In this document: positions 22,846 to 31,484 of the stretch, one piece after another | Layout of the letters: each line of letters begins with the position of its first letter | Position numbering within the stretch: position 1 is the first letter of the stretch | Program-made: the position numbers and the translations under genes | Notes under the pieces: generated by a model | Databases searched by the model: none | Told to the model about the DNA's origin: nothing | The model's input: only the letters and a program-made list of their open reading frames with translations | Assembly: GCA_036001245.1 (NCBI GenBank) | Contig: DASYUL010000151.1 | Coordinates: 1 to 40,479, forward strand | Source of the DNA: Gp7-AA6 sp036001245 | GTDB lineage: Bacteria > Acidobacteriota > Thermoanaerobaculia > UBA5066 > Gp7-AA6 | Length of the DNA: 40,479 nt | Direction of reading: 5' to 3'

Positions 22846-24264
22846 CGGACCCGGCGTCGGCGTCGGCGTCTCTGCCAGGAACGCGACCCACGCCGGGTCC
22901 GTCGCGATCGGCAGGTACGCGGGATCCGACCGGAGCGCTTCGCGGTCGACCGGTCCGTCCGACTCCAGGGCGCGGAGCGTGGCGACGGTCTTCTTCGCGT
23001 CACCCGCGCGCGCATAGACCTCCGACTGCAGCCGCAGTCCCTTCCATCGGTCCGCGAGGAGGAGCTGTGCGTGCTCGACGGACGCGACCGCTTCCGCCTT
23101 GTCTCCGAGGTTCGCCTCGGCGACGGCGAGCGCGCTGAACGCGTCCGGATCCGGTCCCGCCTCCCCGAGATACTGCCTCAAGAGATCCCGCGCCGCCGCG
23201 GCGTCTCCCTCCGAGAGCGCGATCAGACCGAGCTCCTTCGAAGCGCCCGGCGCGCCGGGGGAGTGCAAACGCGCCCGGAGGAAGGCCGCCTTGGCCTCCG
23301 CGACGTGGCCCGCGGCCTTGAACGCGAGACCGAGCCGATAGTCCGAGGGGGCCGCCGGCGCTCCGGCGGCGACCGCTTTCTCCCAGTAACGGCGCGCTTC
23401 GTCGAGCCGGCCCCGCCGCTCCTCGGCGAGAGCTTCCCCTTCGAGACCTTTCCACGCAGGAGGGGTGAGCACTTCGGGCACGACCCACGGCTCCGAGAGT
23501 ACGCGTCGGACGGAGAGGACGCCGTCGACCGCAAAGAGAATCGCAGGGGCAACTGCGGTGATCGCGAGGATCCGGCGTCCCGGCGGCGCGAGCCGCCGGC
23601 CGAGGAAAAAGACGATCGCGCCGATCGCGGCGATTCCGAGCGCGCGGGGCAGCGCCACCGCTCTCGCTTCGCGGGCGCGGTTTCGCTTCCGTATGGCGCC
23701 CGCGCCGAGCGCGGAGGCGGTCTCTTTCGTGAGCGAGATGCCCGGGTCGGAGAGAACGACCTCTTGGACCCTCCACCCCCCCTCGCGTCGCGCGAGAAGC
23801 CATCGCGTCTTGAGAACTCCCGTGCGATAACGGAGTCCGAGGAAGAGGAGGACGGTGTCATCCTCCGGCCGCGCGGCAGACCACGCGACCTCGCCGGTCG
23901 TTCCCGGCGGCGGGGAGAGCGAATCGACGAACCGGTCCCGGATCGCCCGCCGGATCCGCTCGCGCTGCCGGTCGGAGAGCTCCCTCCAGGTGCTTTCGCC
24001 GGCGAGCCGCGTCGCGATCGAGTCGGCGGCGAGCGCTTCTTCGAACACGCGCCGTTCGCCGCGCAGAAGCGCCGTGGCCGCGCGCCGCCCGATCTCGGAC
24101 GCCTCTTCCACTTCGGCCGCCGAGACCTCGGCGCGGGCCGCGGAGACTCCCGCGAACATCGCGAGGCCGCAGGCGAGTGCGGAGAGCGTCGGCCGAATCA
24201 GGCGGCGATCGGCTCGAGGCGGTCGACCCGGGGCGACAGCGACTCGGCGCCCCGCTCCGTGCAC
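22843..24264 (-). CDS. Exported protein with possible MlaC-like domain, two TM segments and TPR region
   Basis: I do not recognise a named family for the whole protein. As given (ATG 24264) it has 473 residues: a basic stretch, a signal-like hydrophobic run (LSALACGLAMFAGVSAARA, ~28-45), and a region ~50-185 with LSDRQRERIRRAIRDRF and GGWRVQEVVLSDPGISLTKE. That region is reminiscent of MlaC/Ttg2D phospholipid-binding proteins. Two hydrophobic segments (~206-222, ~232-250) follow, then TPR-like helices (~270-440) and a PTPTPGP end. The start is uncertain: ATG 24264 overlaps the M24 peptidase gene by 67 bases, ATG 24159 would cut the signal, and a CTG at 24201 would overlap the TGA. The MlaC link is tentative. 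Confidence 0.6.
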   Translation of the reverse strand: MHGAGRRVAVAPGRPPRADRRLIRPTLSALACGLAMFAGVSAARAEVSAAEVEEASEIGRRAATALLRGERRVFEEALAADSIATRLAGESTWRELSDRQRERIRRAIRDRFVDSLSPPPGTTGEVAWSAARPEDDTVLLFLGLRYRTGVLKTRWLLARREGGWRVQEVVLSDPGISLTKETASALGAGAIRKRNRAREARAVALPRALGIAAIGAIVFFLGRRLAPPGRRILAITAVAPAILFAVDGVLSVRRVLSEPWVVPEVLTPPAWKGLEGEALAEERRGRLDEARRYWEKAVAAGAPAAPSDYRLGLAFKAAGHVAEAKAAFLRARLHSPGAPGASKELGLIALSEGDAAAARDLLRQYLGEAGPDPDAFSALAVAEANLGDKAEAVASVEHAQLLLADRWKGLRLQSEVYARAGDAKKTVATLRALESDGPVDREALRSDPAYLPIATDPAWVAFLAETPTPTPGP

Positions 24265-25271
24265 AGGATGTCGTCCTCGATGCGGACTCCGAAGCGGCCG
24301 GGAAGGTAGATGCCGGGCTCGGACGTGAAGGTCATCCCCGGTTCGAGCAGCGTTCTCTCATGGGCAACCATGTAAGGCGGCTCGTGAACGTCGATTCCCA
24401 GCCCGTGCCCGAGCCGGTGCGTGAAGTAGTCCCCGTACCCCGCCTTCTCGATCACGCGGCGCGCGGCGGCGTCGACTTCCGCGCAGGGCACGCCGGGGGC
24501 GGCGCGCTCGATCGCGGCGCCCTGGGCCTCGAGAACGATCGACCAGACCTTCCGGTACTCGTCGGACGGCTCTCCGAAGAACGTCGAGCGGGTGATGTCG
24601 TAGTAATAGCCCTCGGGCTTGTCCCACGCGTCGATCAACACGGCTTCACCGCGCGCGAGCGGCCGCTCGGTCGACGCGCCGTGAGGCAGGGCCGAGGAGG
24701 CGCCGAACTGGACGACGTTCTCCCCGCCGAAGGCCGAGGAGATCTGCACTTCGGTGGCGCCGGGCGAGAGTGACTCGAATGCGCGCCGGAAGCGCGGGAG
24801 CGCCACCGCGATCGCGCGGCGCATCGCCTCGATCTCCTCCGGTGTCTTGATCATCCGCACGGACGCGAAAACGGGCCCGGCCGAGACGGGCTTCCAGGCC
24901 GGACGGTGCGACAGAAGCCGCTCGACGTCGTCGTACGCGGTGGACGGCTCGATCGCGAGCGTCCCGGCGGCCGCGGGGAAGAGCGACGCCGCTCTGGCGA
25001 ACGGATCCTCGGTTTCCTCCCAGGTCACGACGTCGGAAACCGCCGACATTCCGCGCAGGCGACTCTCTTCGAACGCCGGGCAGATCACGACTGGGTCCCT
25101 GTCGGCGAAGAGGAAGAGGGCCGTCAGGCGTTCGCTGCGCCAGAAGTCGATCCCGGTCAGATAGAAGAGGTTCGAGGACGGCGTCGCGAAGAGTCCGTCG
25201 GCCGGAATCCCGGTCAGCCGCTGCCGCATCGACTCGAGTCTCCGCCGGTAGACGTCCCGTTCCAGCGCCAC
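24198..25271 (-). CDS. M24-family Xaa-Pro dipeptidase/aminopeptidase
   Basis: A metal-dependent pita-bread peptidase that would release residues next to proline from peptides. The 357-residue product has a creatinase-like N-terminal domain (~1-135) and a catalytic domain with all five metal ligands: D214 (LIDAWD), D225 (YYYDITRS), H289 (GHGLG), E318 (SEPGIY) and E332 (RIEDD). H296 (DVHEPP) is the usual proton shuttle. Whether it is a dipeptidase (PepQ) or aminopeptidase (PepP) cannot be decided. It precedes the TPR gene on the same strand, and no signal peptide is seen. Confidence 0.88.
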   Translation of the reverse strand: MALERDVYRRRLESMRQRLTGIPADGLFATPSSNLFYLTGIDFWRSERLTALFLFADRDPVVICPAFEESRLRGMSAVSDVVTWEETEDPFARAASLFPAAAGTLAIEPSTAYDDVERLLSHRPAWKPVSAGPVFASVRMIKTPEEIEAMRRAIAVALPRFRRAFESLSPGATEVQISSAFGGENVVQFGASSALPHGASTERPLARGEAVLIDAWDKPEGYYYDITRSTFFGEPSDEYRKVWSIVLEAQGAAIERAAPGVPCAEVDAAARRVIEKAGYGDYFTHRLGHGLGIDVHEPPYMVAHERTLLEPGMTFTSEPGIYLPGRFGVRIEDDILCTERGAESLSPRVDRLEPIAA

Positions 25272-25351
25272 GTCCGGATGCTAGCAGAGGCGGACGTAAG
25301 ATCCGGTGCGGTGGGAATGCGTCCCGCCGGGCCTTTTGTTTTTGGAAGGCT
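25271..25351 (+). promoter_or_regulatory. Structured leader with terminator-like hairpin before the TPR gene at 25367
   Basis: Three inverted repeats stand in a row: ACGTCCG/CGGACGT (25271-25277, 25292-25298), GGTGGGA/TCCCGCC (25311-25317, 25323-25329, one wobble) and GCCTT/AAGGC (25332-25336, 25347-25351). The second is followed by CCTTTTGTTTTT (25333-25344), the layout of an intrinsic terminator. It is placed in the 5' leader of the + strand gene, with the divergent M24 gene starting at 25271. An attenuator is possible. The GAGGAGG just before the GTG is outside the fold. Confidence 0.4.
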
Positions 25352-25366
25352 TTCGAGGAGGTCGAC

Positions 25367-26323
25367 GTGAAACTCGGATCATTCGTTTCCCGGTTCGCGG
25401 TCGTAGCCGCGGTCGCCCTGCTGTGGGCAGGTGCCGTCGCGGCGCAGGACTGGCGCGGCAAGGCGCGCGTCGACGGCCGCGTTCTGAACGACAAAGGGGA
25501 GGGGATCTCCGGCGCGACGATCGCGCTGCGCCGCAATGGCGCCGGCCCCGAGACCATCACGACCGACAAGAAGGGGCGCTGGGCCTACCTGGGCCTCGCC
25601 AACGGCGCGTGGGACGTCGACGTCGAGGCTCCCGGGTACATGCCATACAAGACGACGGTCCAGCTCTCCGAGATCACCCGCATTCCGCCGATGGACATCC
25701 GGCTCCAGCCCGCGCCGAAGGCCGAGCCGACGCCGGCGGCGGGAGGCCCGAAGAACTCCGCCCCCGACGTGATCCCGATTCTCGAGCACGGCAACCAGCT
25801 CCTCGAGCAGAAGGATTACGCCGGCGCCCGCGCGGAGTACGAGAAGGCCCTCGCTTCGGTCCCGAACAACGCCATCATCCTGCGCGCGATCGCTCAGACC
25901 TATTACGGAGAGAAGAAGGTCGACGAGGCCATCGCGACACTGAAGAAGGTCGTCGAGCTCGACCCGAACGACGCCACGGCGATCGTCCTTCTGGCCAACC
26001 TTCAGCTCGAGAAGGGGAATCTCGACGAGGGCAAGGCGACGCTCGCGAAGTTGCCGCCCGACTCGGTCAAGGACCCCGCGATCTTCCAGAACCTCGGGAT
26101 CGTGCTCCTGAACAAGAAGAAGCCCGAAGACGCCTGGACGTACTTTGACCAGGCCGTGAAGATCGCCCCGACCGATCCGGACGGCTACTACTATCGCGGC
26201 CTCGCGGCCTACCAGGCCAAAAAGAAGGCCGAGGCGCGCGCGGACTTCCAGAAGTACCTCGAGCTCGCGCCGACCGGCGAGAACGCCGCCGACGTCAAGG
26301 AGTACCTGAAGTCCCTCAAATAA
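25367..26323 (+). CDS. Exported carboxypeptidase-regulatory-like / TPR protein
   Basis: The GTG at 25367 follows a GAGGAGG sequence and begins a clear signal peptide (AVVAAVALLWAGAVAAQ, ~11-27). Residues ~33-113 form a carboxypeptidase-regulatory-like beta-sandwich (GRVLNDKGEGISGATIALRR, TTDKKGRWAYLGLANGAWDV, written in part). After a Pro-rich linker, residues ~135-302 form four to five TPR units (for example YAGARAEYEKALASVPNN and KVDEAIATLKKVVELDPND). At 318 residues it is probably a periplasmic scaffold, but its partner is unknown. Such fusions are common in Acidobacteriota. Confidence 0.75.
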   Translation: MKLGSFVSRFAVVAAVALLWAGAVAAQDWRGKARVDGRVLNDKGEGISGATIALRRNGAGPETITTDKKGRWAYLGLANGAWDVDVEAPGYMPYKTTVQLSEITRIPPMDIRLQPAPKAEPTPAAGGPKNSAPDVIPILEHGNQLLEQKDYAGARAEYEKALASVPNNAIILRAIAQTYYGEKKVDEAIATLKKVVELDPNDATAIVLLANLQLEKGNLDEGKATLAKLPPDSVKDPAIFQNLGIVLLNKKKPEDAWTYFDQAVKIAPTDPDGYYYRGLAAYQAKKKAEARADFQKYLELAPTGENAADVKEYLKSLK

Positions 26324-26325
26324 CC

Positions 26326-26413
26326 GTCGCTCTCGCTTGCGAGGGACCGACTCACGCACCGGCCCGCGGCTCGGCGAACGGCCTCGACCGCGGGCCTGGT
26401 CCCTCGCAGCGCT
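26326..26413 (+). repeat. Structured element after a stop codon, copy 1 (covarying hairpin family)
   Basis: The element starts three bases after the TPR gene's TAA. Outer arms GCGAGGGACC/GGTCCCTCGC (26339-26348, 26398-26407) enclose inner arms GGCCCGCGG/CCGCGGGCC (26361-26369, 26388-26396). It aligns with 40320-40411, and arm differences between the two copies are compensatory. It fills most of the 127-base gap to the DUF3179 gene. It could be a REP-like repeat or act in 3'-end formation. Confidence 0.65.
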
Positions 26414-26450
26414 CGAGCCAAAGGCGGCGCGCGACGCTGCGGGCTGACCC

Positions 26451-27797
26451 GTGATCTCTCTCCTGTTGGCGCTGCTCCTGTCGGGGCCTCTCGCCCCCGA
26501 CCGCGCGCGCGACCTCCTCGCGCGGCTCCTCTCGGACGACGAAGCGTCCCGCGCCACGGCTCGTGTGGCGATCTCCCGCTCTGGGGACCGCTCGATGGTC
26601 CCCGCGCTCGTCGACACGCTCTTCTTCGCATCGGGTCCGGCGCGGGACGACGTGGTCCAATGTCTGGAATCCCTCTCCGAAGAACGACTCGGCGCGAACT
26701 ACCGCTACTGGGTCGAGTACGTCGGCGGTCGCGACATTCGACCCAAGGAGGGCTACCGGGCCTGGAAAGCCGTGCTGTTTGCGCGAATCGATCCGGCGTT
26801 CGCAAAGTTCCTGCACCCGTCGCTTCCGATCACGATCCGTCCCGAGGAGATCGTCTGGGGCGGCGTGCGAAAGGACGGGATCCCCGCGCTGACCCGGCCC
26901 GAGACGGTTCCGGCGTCGCAGGCGACGTTTCTCGAAAACGGCGAAACCGTCTTCGGTCTCGAGCTCGGCGGAGCGAGCCGCGCATATCCGCAGCGCATTC
27001 TCGACTGGCACGAGATGGTGAACGACGTGGTCGGCGGCCGTCCCTTTTCTCTCTCGTACTGCACGCTCTGCGGCTCCGCAATCGCGTACGCGACCGGAAC
27101 GACCGACGGCAAGGCGCTCGTCTTCGGCTCGTCCGGTCTTCTCTACCGGTCGAACAAGCTCATGTACGACGACAAAACGCTTTCCCTCTGGAGCAACCTG
27201 ACGGGGGAGCCGGTCGTCGGTCCGCTCGTCGGAAGGGGCCTTCGCCTGACGCAACTGCCGATCACGGTGACGACGTGGAGTGATTGGAGAGCGCGCCATC
27301 CGGATACGACGGTCGTGTCTCCGGCGACGGGCCACCGCCGCGACTACACGGTCGGCGCCGCGTATGGCCGATATTTCGCGAGTCCCGAGACGATGTTTCC
27401 GGTCTGGAAAAAAAGCCCGGTGCTGCCGTCCAAGGCGTGGATCTACGCGTTGCGCTCCGGCGGCGTCGCGCGCGCATATCCTCTCGAGCTCCTCTTGCGC
27501 GAGCGCGTCGTGAACGACGAGATCGGAACGCTCTCCGTCGTGCTGATCGCCGACCCGGCGGGCGGCGCGGTGCGCGCGTATCACCGCGATGGACGGCTGT
27601 TCGCCGAGGGACCGCACGGCGACGCCGTCGAACCGGAAACGGGCGAACGGTGGACGGTCGCGGAAGAAGGGCTGCACCCGTCCCGCGGAGGGCCCCCACT
27701 CGCGCGCGTGCCGGGACATCGAGCCTACTGGTTCGCGTGGTACGCCTTTTTTTCGGAGACCGGAGTGTACGAGGGTTGCGCGGCCGGGCGAAGATGA
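26451..27797 (+). CDS. DUF3179 domain-containing protein
   Basis: The 448-residue product has a signal-like start (ISLLLALLLSGPLA) and a helical region to ~90 that resembles HEAT-type repeats. The DUF3179 domain covers most of the rest: LGGASRAYPQRILDWHEMVN, then PFSLSYCTLCGSAIAY with a CxxC pair, FGSSGLLYRSNKLMYD and LWSNLTGEPVVG. The family has no assigned reaction. The CxxC and the conserved DWHEMVND suggest a metal or redox site, but this is inference. The GTG at 26451 is the only start giving the hydrophobic leader. It is convergent with gpmI. Confidence 0.8.
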   Translation: MISLLLALLLSGPLAPDRARDLLARLLSDDEASRATARVAISRSGDRSMVPALVDTLFFASGPARDDVVQCLESLSEERLGANYRYWVEYVGGRDIRPKEGYRAWKAVLFARIDPAFAKFLHPSLPITIRPEEIVWGGVRKDGIPALTRPETVPASQATFLENGETVFGLELGGASRAYPQRILDWHEMVNDVVGGRPFSLSYCTLCGSAIAYATGTTDGKALVFGSSGLLYRSNKLMYDDKTLSLWSNLTGEPVVGPLVGRGLRLTQLPITVTTWSDWRARHPDTTVVSPATGHRRDYTVGAAYGRYFASPETMFPVWKKSPVLPSKAWIYALRSGGVARAYPLELLLRERVVNDEIGTLSVVLIADPAGGAVRAYHRDGRLFAEGPHGDAVEPETGERWTVAEEGLHPSRGGPPLARVPGHRAYWFAWYAFFSETGVYEGCAAGRR

Positions 27798-27815
27798 GCG
27801 CGGCGAACTTTTCCC

Positions 27816-27886
27816 TGTCATTCCGAGGAGCGAAGCGACGAGGAATCTCTCGTCGCAAGAGATCCCTCGCTTCGCTCGGGATGACA
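27816..27886 (+). repeat. TCATCCTGAG/GGGATGACA palindromic repeat, copy 2
   Basis: Arms TGTCATTCCGAG (27816-27827) and CTCGGGATGACA (27875-27886), inner ATCTCT/AGAGAT (27845-27850, 27858-27863). It lies between the convergent DUF3179 and gpmI genes. Immediately after it, TGACACGCG (27882-27890) and CGCGTGTCA (27896-27904) form a perfect 9-bp inverted repeat across the gpmI stop codon, so the repeat edge forms the end of gpmI. The family matches copy 1 at 16056-16129. Confidence 0.85.
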
Positions 27887-27890
27887 CGCG

Positions 27891-29423
27891 CTACGCGCGT
27901 GTCAGATCCCGGCCCGTCATCTCTTCGGGGACGGGAAGCCCCTGAAGTCCCAATAAGGTCGGCGCCACGTCCCGCAGTGCGCCGCCGGCGCGCAGGGGTT
28001 CCCCGGCGCGACCGATGACGATCGGCACCGGGTTCGTCGTGTGGGCGGTGTGCGGCTGCCCGGTCACCGGATCGACCATCTGCTCGGCATTGCCGTGGTC
28101 GGCGGTCATGACGAGGAGCCAGCCGTTCTCGCTCGCCGACGTCTCGAGCTCTCCGAAGCAGCGGTCGAGAGTCTCGATCGCGACGATCGTCTCCGGCAGC
28201 TTGCCGGTGTGTCCGACCATGTCGGCGTTCGCGTAGTTCACGACGAGCGCTCCGAAGCCGCCCCCCGACATCGCGCGCAAAGCTTCTTTGGTGATCCCGC
28301 CCGCGCTCATCTCCGGGTGGAGGTCGTAGGTCGCTCCTTTCCAGGAGGGCACGAGGATGCGCTCCTCGCCCGGAAAAGGATCTTCGACGCCGCCGTTGAA
28401 GAAGTACGTGACGTGCGCGTACTTCTCCGTCTCCGCGAGCCGCAGGTTGCGCACGCCGGCGTCGCCCCACACGGCCGCGAGGATGCGATCGAGCCGCGGG
28501 CTCGGAAACGTGACCGGTAGCGCGAACTCCTTCTTGTATTCCGTGAAGCAGACGAAGAACACCGCCGGCAGGTCGCCGCGAGGGAACTCCGAGAAGCCCG
28601 GCTCGGTGAATGCCCGTGTGAGCTGCCGCGCACGGTCCGCCCGGAAGTTGAAGAAGACGACGGAGTCGCCGTCGGCGATCGGGCCGGACGCAACTCCGTC
28701 CTTCTCGATGACCGTGGGCACGATGAACTCGTCCGACTCGCCGAGCGCATACGCGCCCTCCACGGCCGCGCGGGCGTTGGCGGCGCGGCGACGGCACCCC
28801 TCACGCAGCGCGTTCCACGCGAGCTCGACGCGGTCCCACCGCCCGTCGCGATCCATCGCGTAGTAGCGGCCGCAGACGGTCGCGATCTCTCCGCCCTTCG
28901 TGCGCAGCTCCGCTTCCAGCCGGTCGACGTAGGTGAGCGCCGAGCGCGGCGGCGTGTCGCGCCCGTCGGTGAAGGCGTGAACGCGAACGCGCGGCACTTT
29001 TCGCCGGCGCGCGAGCTCGAGGAGGCCGAAGAGGTGCCGCTCGTGCGAGTGAACGCCGCCGTCGGAGAGGAGTCCCATGAGATGCAGCGTCGCGCCCGGC
29101 TTTCGCGCCCGCTCGGCGGCCTCCACGAGCGCCGGGTTCTCGAAGAACGAGCCGTCGGAGAGCGCGAGGTCGACGCGAAGGAGGTCCTGCGGGACCATCC
29201 GGCCCGCGCCGATGTTCAGATGGCCCACCTCCGAGTTGCCCATCACCCCGGCCGGCAGCCCGACGGCCTCGCCGGAAGCCTCGAGCGTCGTCCAAGGGTA
29301 GTCCCGCCGCCACCGGTCGTACGTCGGCGTCCGCGCCCGCGTGATCGCGTTCCCCTCCGACGGCGGAGCTTCTCCCCAGCCGTCGCAGATCAGAAGAAGA
29401 ACCCGTTTGTCGGCCGAGCTCAA
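27891..29423 (-). CDS. gpmI: 2,3-bisphosphoglycerate-independent phosphoglycerate mutase
   Basis: It interconverts 3- and 2-phosphoglycerate in glycolysis with two Mn ions. From a TTG at 29423 the product is 510 residues, the family length, beginning SSADKRVLLLICDGWG, with metal D14 and the phosphorylated S64 in MGNSEVGH. Further marks are SDGGVHSHERH, AFTDGRDTPP, and the metal-site end NYANADMVGHTG and TADHGNAEQM. Longer in-frame starts lie inside the debranching gene and are not homologous. It follows that gene by 13 bases on the same strand. Confidence 0.93.
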   Translation of the reverse strand: MSSADKRVLLLICDGWGEAPPSEGNAITRARTPTYDRWRRDYPWTTLEASGEAVGLPAGVMGNSEVGHLNIGAGRMVPQDLLRVDLALSDGSFFENPALVEAAERARKPGATLHLMGLLSDGGVHSHERHLFGLLELARRRKVPRVRVHAFTDGRDTPPRSALTYVDRLEAELRTKGGEIATVCGRYYAMDRDGRWDRVELAWNALREGCRRRAANARAAVEGAYALGESDEFIVPTVIEKDGVASGPIADGDSVVFFNFRADRARQLTRAFTEPGFSEFPRGDLPAVFFVCFTEYKKEFALPVTFPSPRLDRILAAVWGDAGVRNLRLAETEKYAHVTYFFNGGVEDPFPGEERILVPSWKGATYDLHPEMSAGGITKEALRAMSGGGFGALVVNYANADMVGHTGKLPETIVAIETLDRCFGELETSASENGWLLVMTADHGNAEQMVDPVTGQPHTAHTTNPVPIVIGRAGEPLRAGGALRDVAPTLLGLQGLPVPEEMTGRDLTRA

Positions 29424-29436
29424 ACCGCGCCGCCGG

Positions 29437-31413
29437 TCACTCCGAGAGGTGCGTGTGGACGACGCGGGCGAGCTCCGCGACGCTCCACGCCTGCGCGAAG
29501 CACCCGCGGGGCGCGTGGGGAGGATCGCCGTCGAAGATCTCCGAGATCGATCCGACACCCGCCTCGCGCACGTGCGCCCGCAGCGGGGCGAGCCAGCCGC
29601 GCGCCGTGCGGAGCGTGTCCGGAGTCCGCCCGAGCACCCGAAAGTGCGCGTCCACGAAAGCGCCGAGCAGCCAGGGCCAGACGGTGCCCTGGTGGTACGC
29701 GAGGTCGCGCTCTCTTTGAGAGCCCTCGCAACGGCCGCGATACCGCGGGTCCTTCCGGTCGAGCGTGCGCAGCCCGAACGGCGTCAGCAGGTGCCGCCTC
29801 ACCGACCAGTAGACGGCGCGGGCGCGATGGGGAGGCAGGAGGTCCTCCGACAACGAGACGGCGAAGATCTGATTCGGCCGGAGACTGCGCTCGGGGCCAT
29901 CGTCGGCCACGACGTCGTGAAGGCGGCCGTCTTCTTCCGACCAGAAGACCTCGTTGAAGCGCCGCGCCACGCGCCAAGCGTCCCCCTCGAGGTCGCGGGC
30001 CCGCGCGTGGTCTCCGGCGAGGCGTTCGAGTCGCGCGGAGGCCTTCAGCGCGGCGTGCCAGAGGGCGTTCACCTCGACCGGCCGGCCATGCCGCGGCGTC
30101 ACGGGCGCGCCGTCGACGACGGCGTCCATCCACGTCAACGCACGACCGGGGGCGCCGCCCGCCAGCAGCAGGTCCGGTCCGGCGCCGATTCCGAAGGACG
30201 TGCCCTTCCGGTACGCATCGATGATCTCGCGCACGGCGGGCAGTAGCGGCGGAGACTTGCCCGGATCCCGGCGCGCCCGGCCGAACCACTCGACCGCGAG
30301 CACGAACCACATCGGCGCGTCCATCGAGCCGTAGTCCGCCTCGTCGGCATCCCGCGGATAGAAGTTCGGAAGCAGTCCGTCGCGGCGGCGCGCGGCAAAC
30401 GAGTTGAGGACTCTCGCAAACGGACGGTACCGGCCGCTCGCGACGGCGAGGCCGGGCGTCGCGATCATCGCGTCCCGGCTCCAGTCGCCGAACCATGGAT
30501 ACCCGGCGATCACGGTCGGCGCCGCTCCGGGCGGTTCGACGAGAAAATTCTCGGCGCGCCGCCCGAGCTCGTCGAACACCGCGTCGCCGGTCCGCGGGAA
30601 CGACTCGCGCCGCCGAGCCTCCGCGCGGCGCAGCCGCGCGGGCAGCTCGGCGATCCGCTCGGTCGCGAACACGAGGTGCGCTTCCGCCCGGGGCGGGAGA
30701 TCCCACACCCACACGAGCGGACTCCAGAGGTCCTCATCCGCCTCGTATCCCCGCTCGGCTTCCCGCGGGTAGTGAAAGCGGCGGTACCAGTCCGGTTCGA
30801 GGAGCGCGCGGGCGCCGGGCGCGCGCATGGCGAGCTCCGGCAGCTCTGGGCCCGCATGAACGCGGGCTTCGTCGCCCGAGACTTCCGTCGCGGGCGAGAA
30901 GCCGCCTTCCCGCTGCAGCGAGTGGACGTCGCGAAAAGCGAGGAGCGGCCGCACGCGGAGCTCAACCTTGTTCGGACCGCGGTTGACCCAGCGAAGAAGG
31001 GCCGCCGATCGTCCGCGCGGAAGACAGATTGAGCGCTCGATCGCGAAATCCTCCGTCTCGTGCAGCCACGTGGGGAAAGGCTCGAGAGCGAATCGCGTCA
31101 GATTCGATCTCCCGTCGGGGTACACGGCGTCGCGGTAGATCTGGGTCGAGATGCCGGTGGCGGCTCCGTTCGCGGAGACGAATTCTTCGCATCCCGCGAC
31201 GAGCAGAAATCGCCGCCGCGGCGGGGGGATCGCCGGCGCGAACAGCCCGTGGTACTTCCGGGTTCTCGCGCCGGCGGCAGTCCCGCACGCAAACCCTCCC
31301 AGGCCGTCGGTCTCGAGCCACTCGAGGGCGAGCGCCTGAGCCGCGAGCTCCGGGCCCACGTATGCGAGCGCGTTCCCGATTTCCTTTTCGGCGGTCGTCG
31401 TCGGCTCTTCCAT
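29437..31413 (-). CDS. Glycogen debranching enzyme-type amylo-alpha-1,6-glucosidase
   Basis: It would remove alpha-1,6 branch stubs from glycogen, releasing sugars for the genes alongside. The 658-residue product is the short archaeal/bacterial form: N-terminal beta domain (~20-260; LETDGLGGFACGTAAGARTR in part, YHGLF), then an (alpha/alpha)6 domain from ~300 with GYPWFGDWSRDAMIATPGLA, YHQGTVWPWLLGAF and EIFDGDPPHAPRGC near the end. These are hallmarks of GDE_N/GDE_C proteins. It is the first gene of a minus-strand pair with gpmI, divergent from tkt. Confidence 0.9.
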   Translation of the reverse strand: MEEPTTTAEKEIGNALAYVGPELAAQALALEWLETDGLGGFACGTAAGARTRKYHGLFAPAIPPPRRRFLLVAGCEEFVSANGAATGISTQIYRDAVYPDGRSNLTRFALEPFPTWLHETEDFAIERSICLPRGRSAALLRWVNRGPNKVELRVRPLLAFRDVHSLQREGGFSPATEVSGDEARVHAGPELPELAMRAPGARALLEPDWYRRFHYPREAERGYEADEDLWSPLVWVWDLPPRAEAHLVFATERIAELPARLRRAEARRRESFPRTGDAVFDELGRRAENFLVEPPGAAPTVIAGYPWFGDWSRDAMIATPGLAVASGRYRPFARVLNSFAARRRDGLLPNFYPRDADEADYGSMDAPMWFVLAVEWFGRARRDPGKSPPLLPAVREIIDAYRKGTSFGIGAGPDLLLAGGAPGRALTWMDAVVDGAPVTPRHGRPVEVNALWHAALKASARLERLAGDHARARDLEGDAWRVARRFNEVFWSEEDGRLHDVVADDGPERSLRPNQIFAVSLSEDLLPPHRARAVYWSVRRHLLTPFGLRTLDRKDPRYRGRCEGSQRERDLAYHQGTVWPWLLGAFVDAHFRVLGRTPDTLRTARGWLAPLRAHVREAGVGSISEIFDGDPPHAPRGCFAQAWSVAELARVVHTHLSE

Positions 31414-31484
31414 TTCCCCGCTCGCGCCCGGCGGCGCGCGAAATTTCGTTGGGCTGGCCGATTATTCCTCATCCCCGGGGAACG

